Positions 16,709 to 26,825 of a stretch of DNA of 64,000 nucleotides are shown in pieces (the first letter of the stretch is position 1; each line of letters begins with the position of its first letter). The position numbers and the translations under genes were made by a program. The notes beneath the pieces were generated by a model. That model was not told the origin of the DNA. It ran no database searches and saw only the letters and a program-made list of their open reading frames with translations. The stretch spans positions 682,001 through 746,000 of the forward strand of contig NZ_FOYX01000002.1 of NCBI RefSeq assembly GCF_900112245.1, in the 5' to 3' direction. This DNA is from Maribacter stanieri (GTDB lineage Bacteria > Bacteroidota > Bacteroidia > Flavobacteriales > Flavobacteriaceae).

Positions 16709-19700
16709 TTATAATGTTTCTAGCGCTTTAAATTCTGGTCTTTCTACTTTCTCTCTTGACCATAACATATAAAGTGCTGGTATAACAAATAAGGTTAGCA
16801 TTAATGAAAACATGGTGCCGCCAATAATTACTACACCCATTCCTATTCTACTTGTAGAGGCTGCTCCTAATGACAATGCTATAGGCAATGCACCTAATGC
16901 AATAGTTAAACTGGTCATTAAAATTGGTCGTAATCTAGATTCTGATGCTTTTAAAATAGCTTCTCTTTTCTCTAGACCTTGCTCTCGTAATTGGTTTGCG
17001 AACTCTACGATGAGTATACCATTTTTGGTCACTAGACCAATAAGCATTATGGTACCTATTTGACTGAATATATTCCAAGATTGTCCAAATAACCACAATG
17101 AAAATAGTGCGCCGGCAACTGCCATTGGCACTGTTAAGATGATAATAAATGGATCAATAAAGCTTTCAAACTGTGCGGCAAGTATTAAGAATATAAGTAA
17201 TAAAGCCAAGCCAAAAGCAAACAATGTATTAGAACTACTCTCCACAAAATCTCTAGACTCTCCTCCTAAATCCGTTGTAAAAGATTCATCTAAAACTTTA
17301 TCTTTTATACGCTCCATGGCTTCAATTCCATCATTAATGGTTTTTCCAGGTGCTAAATTCGCAGAGACCGTGGCAGACATGTAACGATTATTATGGTATA
17401 ACTGTGGCGGACTACTATGTTCTGATGTTTGTACCAAATTATCTAACTGGATCAATAAGCCATCTTTATTCTTTACGAAAATGGAAGTTAAATCCATAGG
17501 TGCATTTCTATCTTCTTTATCAAATTGCCCAATAACTTGATATTGCTTCCCGTTCATTAAAAAGTATCCGAAACGTTGCCCACTTAATGATAATTGTAAT
17601 GTTTCTGCGACGTCAATTACAGAAACACCTAAAGTCTCAGCTTTTTCGCGATCAATGGTCACGTAAATTTCTGGCTTATCAAATTTTAGATTTACATCTA
17701 CAAATGAAAAGGTTGGTTCCTTCTCTGCTTCCGCCATAAAAGCTGGGATATTCTCTTCTAGTTTTTTAAAATTTTGAGCTTGTATTATAAATTGTATCGG
17801 AGGACCTCCCCTTCTGTTTACTGATATTGTAGGTCGTTCAGATACGTTTGATTTTCCACCCACGTATGCTTTAGCCCATCGTCCTAAATCTTCGGCAATT
17901 TCATGTTGTGATCGCTCTCGTTCACTAGGATCTACCAAAGCAATGTTTGCCCTACCACTATTTACAGATGATGAACCAAAACCAGGCGAAGTCAGCACTA
18001 AACTTACTTTTTTCTCAGGAACGGAATCATTGATTAATTCTGTAATATCTGTCATTAAACGGTCCATATATTCATATGACGACCCCTCTGGAGCATTTAC
18101 ATTTAACCGAATAAAACTACGATCATCATAAGGCGCCGTTTCTTTTGGTAGTAGAATATAGAATAAAGCAATAAGACCTAGACAACCAACAAGTATCGGA
18201 AAACTTAGCCATTTGCGTTTCATAAAAACACGTAACGATTCTGCGTAAGAATGATTCATTTTTAAGAAATACTTCTCCGTTACGTTGTAAAATTTTGATC
18301 GCTTCTGCTTTCCTGGCTTAATAAGATAGGCATTCAGCATTGGTGTTAACGATAATGATACAAATGCGGATATGAGCACTGCAGCACCAAGTACAACACC
18401 AAACTCCCTAAAGAGCCTACCAACGAATCCTTCCAAGAATATTACCGGTAAGAATACCGCTGCCAATGTTATGGATATAGAAATAACCGCAAAGAATATT
18501 TCGTTTGATCCTTTTATAGCAGCTTCAATAGGGCTCATGCCCTCTTCTACCTTCTTATAGATATTTTCTGTTACTACTATACCATCATCCACTACAAGTC
18601 CTGTAGCTAAAACAATAGCCAATAACGTCAGTACATTTATAGAATATCCAAATAGCCACATGACAAAAAATGTAGCAATTAGAGAAACAGGGATATCAAT
18701 TAATGGTCTCATTGCCATTGACCAGTTTCTGAAGAAAACAAAAATTACTAGAATAACCAATATGATGGAAATTAGCAATGTCTCGGCAACCTCTGTTACC
18801 GCTCTTCTAACAAATACGGTATCATCTATTACTATATTTAATTTAAACCCTTCGGGTAAGTCTTTTTTAAGCTTTTCATACTCCTCATAAAAGGCATCGG
18901 CAATTTCTAAATAGTTTGTACCAGGTTGAGGAATAACCGCTGTGGCCACCATTGGCTGACCAGAATCACTCATTTTGGTTTCCATGTTCTCCCCTTCTAA
19001 CGAGGCTTGACCAATATCACTTAAACGAACCAATTTTTCATTATCGGCCATGATAATGATATTATTAAATTGTTCTTCAGTATTTAAATTACCTATGGTC
19101 TTTACGGTTAATTCGGTATTATCACCAGTTAATTTTCCAGATGGCAACTCTACATTTTGAGCCAATAGAGCGCTTCGAACATCGGCTACCGTTAGACCAT
19201 ATGACGCTAATTTTAAAGGATCGATCCATAGGCGCATGGCGTACCTACGTTGACCCCAAATTTGCACGCTACTTACACCTGGTATAGTTTCTATTCTTTG
19301 TGCAATTACATTTTCGGCATAATCGGAAAGTTCCAGTATATTTTTACCGTCACTCTGCACGGTCATGGAAAGTATACGTTGCGCATCGGCATCTGACTTT
19401 GAAACCACTGGTGGTGCATCTAAATCATCGGGCAAACTTCTAACCGCTTGGGAAACCTTATCCCTAACATCGTTGGCTGCATCTTCTAAATTCTTGTCCA
19501 AATTAAATTCAATACTAATAGAACTTGAACCTTGAACACTTGAGGAGGTAATATTTCTAATTCCATCAATTGAATTAATGGCTTTTTCTAATGGCTCTGT
19601 AATCTGAGATTCAATAATATCTGCATTAGCGCCCGAATATGTAGTTCTTACCGATACTTGGGCGGGATCAATGGAAGGAAATTCACGGACACCTAAATAT

Positions 19701-19789
19701 GTATACCCTATAATACCAAATAGCACTATAGTAAGGTTCAATACAATGGTGAGTACCGGTCTTTTTATACTTAAAGTGGATAGATTCAT
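16709..19789 (-). CDS. RND efflux pump, hydrophobe/amphiphile (AcrB/MdtB-like) family
   Basis: The 1026-residue inner-membrane transporter has the standard 12-helix RND plan with two large periplasmic loops after TM1 and TM7. The N-terminus FPSIDPAQVSVRTTYSGA and the TM4 proton-relay segment ATGLVVDDGIVVTENIYK are typical of HAE1-type pumps, which extrude drugs, detergents, dyes or bile-like compounds by proton antiport. It overlaps the adaptor gene by one base (TAATG) and abuts the TolC gene, so the three are expressed together. No dedicated regulator gene sits beside the operon. The substrates are unknown. Confidence 0.93.
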   Translation of the reverse strand: MNLSTLSIKRPVLTIVLNLTIVLFGIIGYTYLGVREFPSIDPAQVSVRTTYSGANADIIESQITEPLEKAINSIDGIRNITSSSVQGSSSISIEFNLDKNLEDAANDVRDKVSQAVRSLPDDLDAPPVVSKSDADAQRILSMTVQSDGKNILELSDYAENVIAQRIETIPGVSSVQIWGQRRYAMRLWIDPLKLASYGLTVADVRSALLAQNVELPSGKLTGDNTELTVKTIGNLNTEEQFNNIIIMADNEKLVRLSDIGQASLEGENMETKMSDSGQPMVATAVIPQPGTNYLEIADAFYEEYEKLKKDLPEGFKLNIVIDDTVFVRRAVTEVAETLLISIILVILVIFVFFRNWSMAMRPLIDIPVSLIATFFVMWLFGYSINVLTLLAIVLATGLVVDDGIVVTENIYKKVEEGMSPIEAAIKGSNEIFFAVISISITLAAVFLPVIFLEGFVGRLFREFGVVLGAAVLISAFVSLSLTPMLNAYLIKPGKQKRSKFYNVTEKYFLKMNHSYAESLRVFMKRKWLSFPILVGCLGLIALFYILLPKETAPYDDRSFIRLNVNAPEGSSYEYMDRLMTDITELINDSVPEKKVSLVLTSPGFGSSSVNSGRANIALVDPSERERSQHEIAEDLGRWAKAYVGGKSNVSERPTISVNRRGGPPIQFIIQAQNFKKLEENIPAFMAEAEKEPTFSFVDVNLKFDKPEIYVTIDREKAETLGVSVIDVAETLQLSLSGQRFGYFLMNGKQYQVIGQFDKEDRNAPMDLTSIFVKNKDGLLIQLDNLVQTSEHSSPPQLYHNNRYMSATVSANLAPGKTINDGIEAMERIKDKVLDESFTTDLGGESRDFVESSSNTLFAFGLALLLIFLILAAQFESFIDPFIIILTVPMAVAGALFSLWLFGQSWNIFSQIGTIMLIGLVTKNGILIVEFANQLREQGLEKREAILKASESRLRPILMTSLTIALGALPIALSLGAASTSRIGMGVVIIGGTMFSLMLTLFVIPALYMLWSREKVERPEFKALETL

Positions 19790-20868
19790 TATTCTGCAAA
19801 ATGTTTTTCAGGTTGCTCTAAATCTATATTTACCGGTGTTCCGTTTTTTAAGGCCATAACACCATAGGTTAAAATGGTATCGCCAGCCTTCAAACCTGTT
19901 AGTACACGTACTTCATTACCTGTACGAGCGCCTATTTTTACGTCTATCTCCTTTGCCATTCCATGGTCTGAAATAAATATACGTTTTCCATTTTGAACAG
20001 GTATCAGCGATTCTGATGGTACCATTAATGCATCATCTATACTTTCTAACGGCAACATTACATTTGCATAGGTGCCAGGGTATAGTTTCCCTTCTTTATT
20101 CTCTGCTATTGCGCGCATCTTTAATGTTCTTGTTGCTATTTCAACTTCTGGTTCAATAGCATAAACTTCCGCTTCATACTCGGCTGTTGAATCTGAAGTA
20201 GTAAAAGTTAATTTAGACCCTATAGTAACTTGAGAAGCGTATTTTTCTGGAATTGAAAAAGTAATTTTTAATTTACTGGTGTTGATCAATTTGGCTATGG
20301 GTGTAATTGGTGTTACATAAGTTCCTTTAGAAATGGCCCTTAATCCTATAGTACCTGAGAAAGGTGCCCTAACTATTGTTTTGGATAATTGCGCTTTTAT
20401 AAGTTGAGACTCTGCACTTGCAGATTGAAAATCTGCGCTAACAATATCATACTCTTCTTGGCTAATAGCTTGTTTTTCTAGTAGTAATTTAGCGCGACGC
20501 TCATTTTCAGATGCTAACTTTTGAGCTGTTTGTACCTTAGATAATTGAGCTTGTAATTCAATATCATTTACCTTAAATAATATTTGCCCTTGATTTACTT
20601 TAGCACCTTCTTGAAAGTTAATACTTTCTACTACTCCAGATACTTCACTTCTAATCTCTATTTGTTCATTGGCTTCAACGGTACCGGATAGCGAAATGTT
20701 ATCGTTGAATTTCTGGGGATACAGAACCAATCCTTTAACTGTTGTTGCTTTGGTTGTTTCTGATGATGATTTTGGTTCTCCTATTTCGCTATTTGCATTA
20801 ACGCGGTAGACAATTAGCGCGATAATTCCAATTAGCAAAACACTGTAAACAATGTATTTTGTTTTCAT
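19789..20868 (-). CDS. RND efflux periplasmic adaptor subunit
   Basis: This is a 359-residue HlyD/AcrA-type membrane-fusion protein. An N-terminal hydrophobic anchor (residues 4-24) is followed by the lipoyl-like half motifs EIRSEVSGVVESINFQEG and AKVNQGQILFKV, a short alpha-hairpin (about 110-160), IVRAPFSGTIGLRAISKG, and C-terminal barrel domains. It is the first gene of the adaptor-pump-channel operon. Adaptors with this short hairpin usually pair with MdtB/AcrB-like pumps, as here. Confidence 0.92.
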   Translation of the reverse strand: MKTKYIVYSVLLIGIIALIVYRVNANSEIGEPKSSSETTKATTVKGLVLYPQKFNDNISLSGTVEANEQIEIRSEVSGVVESINFQEGAKVNQGQILFKVNDIELQAQLSKVQTAQKLASENERRAKLLLEKQAISQEEYDIVSADFQSASAESQLIKAQLSKTIVRAPFSGTIGLRAISKGTYVTPITPIAKLINTSKLKITFSIPEKYASQVTIGSKLTFTTSDSTAEYEAEVYAIEPEVEIATRTLKMRAIAENKEGKLYPGTYANVMLPLESIDDALMVPSESLIPVQNGKRIFISDHGMAKEIDVKIGARTGNEVRVLTGLKAGDTILTYGVMALKNGTPVNIDLEQPEKHFAE

Positions 20869-20905
20869 AGGGTTTGAGGATGGAATTTGGTTGTTTGGTT
20901 ACTAA

Positions 20906-20913
20906 CAAATCTA
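20906..20913 (-). promoter_or_regulatory. Candidate Bacteroidota -7 box of the RND operon
   Basis: The minus strand reads TAGATTTG, matching the Bacteroidota -7 consensus TAnnTTTG, 38 bases before the adaptor start codon. A -33 TTG at 17-23 bases is not evident, so the call is weak. Confidence 0.3.
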
Positions 20914-21140
20914 AACCTAATCACCAATTTTGGGTATATATTAAGTCATATTTAACAAGGTTTTAGCACCTTTACCCTCTCCTTTAACAGAAAACATGAT
21001 TTAATGCAAACGAAGCATTTCTATTTGACAACAAAAAAATAAAAAGGATTAATTAAACTGAAAATTTAACATAATCTTCCTATTTAATAGGGTTGTAATA
21101 AATTCAATAATTTGCTTGCCTTCCCCATTAAAACAAAAAA

Positions 21141-21186
21141 ATCTGGTGTATTAGAAAAGTAATGATACTTTGCTAATACACCAGAT
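21141..21186 (-). terminator. Intrinsic terminator of the nrdB-nrdA operon
   Basis: A 21-bp stem with one mismatch (arms 21141-21161 and 21166-21186, starting ATCTGGTGTATTAG) closes a 4-base loop. On the minus strand it is followed by seven T and further T-rich sequence. It lies 38 bases after the nrdA stop. Confidence 0.85.
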
Positions 21187-21224
21187 GCACTATATATTAC
21201 AACTATTTCTAGTTTCCTAAAGTC

Positions 21225-23021
21225 TTATGCTTCACAACTAGCACAATCTTTCTTTTGCTTAAATTTTTGTGCTGCATTCATACTATGTTGGTAGTACAAT
21301 GATTTCAAACCTAATTTCCAAGCAGTCACGTGAATTTTATTAATCTCTTTCACCGGCATGTCTGGGTGAACAATAATATTCACTGACTGACCTTGATCAA
21401 TATGATTTTGTCTGTTTGCCGCCTGATAGATAATATCCATCTGATCAATTTCAGAATATGTTTTAAATACATCTTTCTCCAAGTCTGAAAGGAAATCTAA
21501 ATGTTGTACAGATCCATCATAATCACGGATACTATGCCATACTTCTGTAGTATTCATTCCTTTTTCCTCTAAAAGCTCTACTAAGAAAGGATTTCTTATC
21601 GTAGTTTTTACTTTTGCAATATCCTTCACATATGTATTTGACCAAATTGGCTCTATACCCTGAGAAACCTGACCTAATATGAATGCAGAAGATGTAGTTG
21701 GTGCAATAGCGTTCAACGTAGCATTTCTTCTTCCATATCCTTTTAATACTGCAGGCTCACCAAATTTATCGGCTAACTCTTCTGAAGCAGCATATGACTT
21801 TTCTTTTATTGTTTTGAATATCTCACTATTCAAGTTATATGCTTCTTGACTATTGAAAGGCAACAATTTAGATTGTAATAAAGAATGCCATCCTAATACA
21901 CCTAAACCTAATGCACGGTTATCTTTTGCAAAGTTATAAGCACGCTCCATGAACATGAACGTTTGGCGATCCTCACGACTTTCAGAATCACGGTATGCTT
22001 CTAATTTTTCACAGAATTCAGTAATTACAGCATCTAAAAAGAATACCATTGTTTCTACAGCATCAGTATCTTTCCATTTATCATAATGAAGAACGTTTAC
22101 AGAAGATAATACACATACAAACGACCATTCGTCACTTGATGGTAACATGATTTCTGTACAAAGGTTACTTGCATGAATTTTGTGTCCTTTTTCCTTGTAT
22201 ACATCCGAAGCACCGTTGTTCGCATTATCTTTAAAGAAGATATATGGGTACCCCATTTCACCTCTTCTCTGTAATACTTTTGCCCAGATAGAACGCTTTT
22301 CATTATCACCATCTACCATTTCTTGCATCCACTCATTGGTAACCGTAACACCATGAGTAAGCTCTTGAATTGGGTTACCTTCGGTACCTATCTCTAAGAA
22401 TTCTTTAATATCTGCATGCTCTACCGGTAAGTATGGTGAAAAACGACCACGACGAACAGAACCTTGGCTTACTACATCTACCATAGATTCAAAAAGCTGC
22501 ATAATATGTACAGCACCTGAAGCTTTACCATTATTTTTTACCTCTGCCCCTCTATGTCTAATGTTACCAAAGTAACCAGATGTACCACCACCTAATTTAG
22601 ACATCATACCTACTTCAGATTGAGTATATAGAATATTACCCATATCATCAGATATGTTAGAACCAAAACAACTAATTGGCAATCCTCTTTCTTTTCCGAA
22701 ATTAGACCAAACTGGTGATGCCAATGAGTAAAAACCTTCACTCATGTAACCGTAGAACTTGTCTGAAAAACCAGGCATGTTCAATATTTTTTCTGCTCTA
22801 TCAGCAATTTCACGAATACGAGTTTCTGCAGAAACCCCTGGTGATAAATATCCAGAACCTAGAAAGTTACGGCTATCTTCATTTAACCATTTAAAACCTT
22901 CTTCTTTGTCCTTAACTAAACTTTTTAAGGCTTCTTTTCTAGCTTGTACCAGCTCGTTAGAACCATTCAGTTTTGTTTCTTCTTGTATGCTGCTCTCTAA
23001 ATTAATTTTTGAATCGTTCAT
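21225..23021 (-). CDS. nrdA: Class I ribonucleotide reductase, large (catalytic) subunit without ATP-cone
   Basis: The 598-residue protein reduces ribonucleoside diphosphates to deoxy forms. Key residues are visible: LPISCFGSN (redox Cys), ASNLCTEIMLP (the N-x-C-x-E thiyl-radical triad), FVCVLSSVN (second redox Cys) and the C-terminal DCASCEA tail that shuttles electrons from thioredoxin or glutaredoxin. It is shorter than E. coli NrdA (about 760) because the N-terminal ATP-cone is missing. That regulatory domain is found on the partner NrdB. Its ATG immediately follows the nrdB stop codon, so the two subunits are co-translated. Confidence 0.94.
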   Translation of the reverse strand: MNDSKINLESSIQEETKLNGSNELVQARKEALKSLVKDKEEGFKWLNEDSRNFLGSGYLSPGVSAETRIREIADRAEKILNMPGFSDKFYGYMSEGFYSLASPVWSNFGKERGLPISCFGSNISDDMGNILYTQSEVGMMSKLGGGTSGYFGNIRHRGAEVKNNGKASGAVHIMQLFESMVDVVSQGSVRRGRFSPYLPVEHADIKEFLEIGTEGNPIQELTHGVTVTNEWMQEMVDGDNEKRSIWAKVLQRRGEMGYPYIFFKDNANNGASDVYKEKGHKIHASNLCTEIMLPSSDEWSFVCVLSSVNVLHYDKWKDTDAVETMVFFLDAVITEFCEKLEAYRDSESREDRQTFMFMERAYNFAKDNRALGLGVLGWHSLLQSKLLPFNSQEAYNLNSEIFKTIKEKSYAASEELADKFGEPAVLKGYGRRNATLNAIAPTTSSAFILGQVSQGIEPIWSNTYVKDIAKVKTTIRNPFLVELLEEKGMNTTEVWHSIRDYDGSVQHLDFLSDLEKDVFKTYSEIDQMDIIYQAANRQNHIDQGQSVNIIVHPDMPVKEINKIHVTAWKLGLKSLYYQHSMNAAQKFKQKKDCASCEA

Positions 23022-24296
23022 TTAAAATAAGTCGTCACTGGTTATACTTTGTGTTCTTTTGCTATAGTTGATAGAGCGTTTTACGAAGAAATCGCCATGT
23101 TTTGTTCCGATAATTTCATCATCGAACCATTCTGTTTGCGATAGTAATTCTTCGTCAACGTCAAATATTTTTTCGATTCCAATACTTTCTATAGAATCGT
23201 TAAATCTCTTTTTAATGAATTCTTTCACTAATTTCTTAGGTAAGAAATCAATTTCACCTGCCTCAAAAATCCAATCTATAATATCACTTTCCGATAAGAA
23301 TGCCTCTTTACACATTTCTTGTACCGTACCGTGAAATTCTTTATTAAACCATGTTGGGTTTTCATCCTTAATAATATTTATGATATCAATACCGAAATCT
23401 CCATGAATCTGCTCTTCTTTAGAAGTAGCCTCTACTACATTAGAAATACCCTTGAACATATTCTTGTGCTTATTAAAAGCCATGATTATCAAGAACTGAG
23501 AAAATAAAGACACATGCTCTATAAATAAGGAGAACAATAAAACCGACTCTGCATATTCTTGATTGTTCTCACTCTTAGAATTCTTAAGAGCTGTCTCTAG
23601 ATAATGAACCCTTTTCATGATTACAGGCTTCTTCTTCAAGTTTTTAAACTCTTCGTTCAACCCTAAAATCTCTAATAAATGTGAATAAGCATCATGATGT
23701 CTAACTTCACTTTCAGCAAAAGTTGCACCTACCGAACCAATTTCTGGCTTAGGCATTTTATGATAGATATCTCCCCAAAAACTTTTAACTGCAACCTCTA
23801 TTTGAGAAATTGCCAACATGGTGTTCTTTATCGCATTTCTCTCAATATCATTTAACCCTGTTTTAAAATCTTGAATATCACTTGTAAAGTTGAATTCTGT
23901 ATGGATCCAATATGAGTGTCTTATTGCCGATACATATTCATATAATGCCGGGTATTCATATGGCTTAAGATTAACACGCTTTTCAAAGATATTAGACTTT
24001 CTTCTTTGTGCTTGTTCATTTCGATAAAGGATATACCCCTTGGCTACATCGAAATAACCACCTTCCATTAATTTATTTTCCACAAAATCTTGAACCTCCT
24101 CTACTGTAGGAATATAATTTGCATCCACTTGCTTTCGTTCTAAAAGAGCTAAATGAACATTATTTGATATTACTTCAGCTTCACCAGGACCACCATGTTC
24201 AACAGCCGTCATAGCCTTTAAAATGGCATTAGTAATCTTGTGTAAATGGAAGGGTTTTGTAGTAAAATCCCTTTTAATGACTTCGGATATTTTCAT
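23022..24296 (-). CDS. nrdB: Class I ribonucleotide reductase, radical-generating subunit with N-terminal ATP-cone
   Basis: This NrdB is 424 residues long, about 100 more than usual. Residues 1 to about 100 (DFTTKPFHLHKITNAIL, VEEVQDFVENKLM) form an ATP-cone, a domain that normally sits on NrdA and senses ATP/dATP. The four-helix radical domain follows, with ligand residues in ESEVRHHDAYSHLL (Glu, His and the position of the radical Tyr) and KEEQIHGDFGIDII. The same arrangement is known from Leeuwenhoekiella blandensis, where dATP binding to the NrdB cone drives inactive tetramers and the cofactor is dimanganese. By analogy the same control is expected here. The first gene of the operon. Confidence 0.94.
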   Translation of the reverse strand: MKISEVIKRDFTTKPFHLHKITNAILKAMTAVEHGGPGEAEVISNNVHLALLERKQVDANYIPTVEEVQDFVENKLMEGGYFDVAKGYILYRNEQAQRRKSNIFEKRVNLKPYEYPALYEYVSAIRHSYWIHTEFNFTSDIQDFKTGLNDIERNAIKNTMLAISQIEVAVKSFWGDIYHKMPKPEIGSVGATFAESEVRHHDAYSHLLEILGLNEEFKNLKKKPVIMKRVHYLETALKNSKSENNQEYAESVLLFSLFIEHVSLFSQFLIIMAFNKHKNMFKGISNVVEATSKEEQIHGDFGIDIINIIKDENPTWFNKEFHGTVQEMCKEAFLSESDIIDWIFEAGEIDFLPKKLVKEFIKKRFNDSIESIGIEKIFDVDEELLSQTEWFDDEIIGTKHGDFFVKRSINYSKRTQSITSDDLF

Positions 24297-24714
24297 GTTA
24301 AAAAAAAGTTAATGATATACTTTATTAGAGAGGTATAAAGGTCAAAAATAAATCGTCTTGATTTCATGTTTTACCAATTAAGCTTTTAACATGGTTATCA
24401 ACAATTGTATTTTTAGACCAAAAACGAAGAAATCAAAAAAAGCAATAAACCCTTTTTAAAAATTTGATTTTCAACTACTTAAAACCCTATATCTGAAGAA
24501 AAATATGAGATCAAGATTAAAAATTATCCTTAAAAATTATTTTGAGAATTATTTTTTTTATGATTGATCATATGAAAATATTAAAAATAACGTACTATTA
24601 AACTTAAGCTAAATTTTAACAAATTCAATCTTAAATCTTAACAGGTTTCCTCTCAATTAAATAGCAGAATCTACATGAACCGAAGCATCAGATCTTCACC
24701 CGCTTATTCAAGTT
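24297..24714. other. Intergenic region upstream of nrdB
   Basis: These 418 very AT-rich bases lie between the GH85 stop and the nrdB start, both on the minus strand. I see no ORF, no clear NrdR-box pair and no strong hairpin. A possible -7 box is listed at 24343-24350. Confidence 0.55.
24343..24350 (-). promoter_or_regulatory. Candidate -7 promoter box of nrdB
   Basis: The minus strand reads TATTTTTG (TAnnTTTG consensus), 46 bases before the nrdB ATG. A TTG occurs 24 bases further upstream (24375-24377), slightly beyond the usual 17-23 spacing. Confidence 0.35.
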
Positions 24715-26628
24715 TTAGTTTTTAGAAACTACGAGTACTTTACGTACTATTTTTCCTGTTTCACCACCTAAATTGACTGATTGAATTATTAAATTAATTT
24801 TTCCATTTTTTGTAGGTATTTCAGGAATATAGAAATCTTGTGACGGTGTTTTACCTAACCACACTTTTTCATTATTGGCATTTAAATAATAGATATTATG
24901 ATAAACATTTTCTTGAATTTCATTAAAATGAATATACAATTCAGCCTTATTATCTTCTACAAATGTCTCTGCAATAAATGATGAAGTAGTCGGTTTTAAT
25001 TCTTTCTTATTATATAAAGATATCTCCCCAAGAAATGCACTACCCTTTCCTTTTGTTATTATTCCTATTTCTGAAATTTGTACTTTTTTATTTCTCTGAA
25101 CAGAATAAGTACCTGTACTCCATGTACTAGTTTTCTTAATTGGAAAAGTTACTATTTCTCCATTAGATAATTTGCAATACAGTTCCAAACTTAAATTGTC
25201 GGTGGTTTTTGATACAACCTGAACTTTTACAGATTTGTCAAGTTCAATTTTTGTTTTGTATAATGGAATTTCGGCATCTTGAATACCTTCAAAGAACAAA
25301 CTGCTACCACCTACATAACTATCATTAAAATTAATTGTAGCCTTAACTTTTGTACTATCTACTTGAAATTGCCATGTTGGCAATACATCTTGAATACTCA
25401 GGTTATGCCATTCCTTATTAGAAATGGTTTTCCCATTCTCATTATAGAACTTTCCTAGACCGTAATTAAAATTCGATTTAAATGGCAATTCATTTATTAC
25501 GCTACGGGGAGTAAAATAATCTGAGAAGCCCAACCAAGTACTTTTTCCAAATCTTGTTTCTTTGGTAGGTCCGCCATTCCAAAACTTTTGCTCATTACTA
25601 TATACATCTTCCGGAGTCTTTGTTTCTGATATATCAAACGTAGAATTAGACCAATATAACCCAACGGAAGTATTATTAGGTTGTCCATTTTTATATAACA
25701 TATCCCATTTTACTGGAGTCTTATAACTTTTAGATTGAATATCTATACCTGCAAACAATTCCCACTCACTTCTTCCTAACTGCTGCGCCAGAGCTTTACT
25801 ATCCTCTAAATTAACTTCGTTATACCGGAAGTTAATAAAGAATACATCAGACATATTGATATCGTCATTCTGGAAATACATTTGATTATGGTTATTTAGC
25901 TCATCTTGCCATATTACCCTAGAGTCATCAATCATAGCATCATACCAAACCAATTTTAAGGTGGATTGTTCTCTGTAATACTTTATAAACTGCTGCATTA
26001 ACTCGCCCACATCTCCTTTTAAATCATATGTTTCTTGATTTATGAACCATCCATCAAAATTATAAGTATTTTCTACTTCAATAAGTTTATCTGCTACAGG
26101 AAAGCTGCCATCATCATTTTTCACAAGAAACTCATAAACCCATTCCTCTTTACCTCCATATACATTAGGCGGAAAAAATACAGTACCTATACTCTTCACT
26201 CCATTTTTATGTGCAGCATCTGTCCAAAAAGCGGTTGGTGGTACAATGATTCCCTCATTTGCTGAACCTCCCCATTGCACAAAATAATCTATGTATTGCC
26301 AGAATGGGAATGCATATTGTTTAACGGTAGAAAAACCTTGAGATGGATGAAAGTTGGTTGTATGTGGCGCCATTAATGCTATGATACCCGGAATCTCTTG
26401 AGTATCTGCATTCAAATTAATACTATCATTTACAAAACGATTTGCCAAACCAACATGACTTACATTAAACTTAGCGTCCCTATCGTTTTCAGGTGACCAT
26501 TTTAAAAGTTCTTCCACAAACCAATAAGAAGAATATGGTTGGTTTTTCTTATACTGTTGTTCTTGTGCCTTGATGTTAAATCCGCACCAAAAAAATAATA
26601 TTACAAAATACATGGTTACTTTCTTCAT
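24715..26628 (-). CDS. Endo-beta-N-acetylglucosaminidase, GH85 family, secreted
   Basis: The 637-residue protein has a signal peptide (residues 1-21, ending KAQ) and the GH85 catalytic barrel (about 30-330). The start PYSSYWFVEELLKWSPE, the MAPHTTNFHPSQGF segment and the catalytic pair in DGWFINQET (Asn197 and Glu199, the N-x-E of GH85) are clear. GH85 enzymes cut the chitobiose core of N-glycans, releasing the glycan from glycoproteins. The C-terminal 300 residues look like beta-sandwich domains. It stands alone here, divergent from a small unknown gene, with no other N-glycan genes adjacent. Confidence 0.9.
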   Translation of the reverse strand: MKKVTMYFVILFFWCGFNIKAQEQQYKKNQPYSSYWFVEELLKWSPENDRDAKFNVSHVGLANRFVNDSINLNADTQEIPGIIALMAPHTTNFHPSQGFSTVKQYAFPFWQYIDYFVQWGGSANEGIIVPPTAFWTDAAHKNGVKSIGTVFFPPNVYGGKEEWVYEFLVKNDDGSFPVADKLIEVENTYNFDGWFINQETYDLKGDVGELMQQFIKYYREQSTLKLVWYDAMIDDSRVIWQDELNNHNQMYFQNDDINMSDVFFINFRYNEVNLEDSKALAQQLGRSEWELFAGIDIQSKSYKTPVKWDMLYKNGQPNNTSVGLYWSNSTFDISETKTPEDVYSNEQKFWNGGPTKETRFGKSTWLGFSDYFTPRSVINELPFKSNFNYGLGKFYNENGKTISNKEWHNLSIQDVLPTWQFQVDSTKVKATINFNDSYVGGSSLFFEGIQDAEIPLYKTKIELDKSVKVQVVSKTTDNLSLELYCKLSNGEIVTFPIKKTSTWSTGTYSVQRNKKVQISEIGIITKGKGSAFLGEISLYNKKELKPTTSSFIAETFVEDNKAELYIHFNEIQENVYHNIYYLNANNEKVWLGKTPSQDFYIPEIPTKNGKINLIIQSVNLGGETGKIVRKVLVVSKN

Positions 26629-26825
26629 GGTCGTTGTCAGTTTAATTTAAAGTCTAAAGATTGTTCTTTTCTGAAGAATCTACAACTCTACTGGAATTAT
26701 ACAAAGTTCAACTTTAGATGAAAAAGAATATTAAAACATATTCGGAACATATAAAGTGTAGACTTTACTATAAGGTGACCTAAAAATGAAATTTTCAATA
26801 CTTTCGCCATTTAATTGAATGCCAT

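Larger units (their letters stand above)
20869..21224. other. Intergenic region between nrdA end and the RND operon
   Basis: These 356 bases contain the promoter side of the RND operon and a strong terminator for the nrd operon at 21141-21186 (listed separately). A possible minus-strand -7 box TAGATTTG occurs at 20906-20913, but no matching TTG was found at the usual distance. No ORF is supported. Confidence 0.55.
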
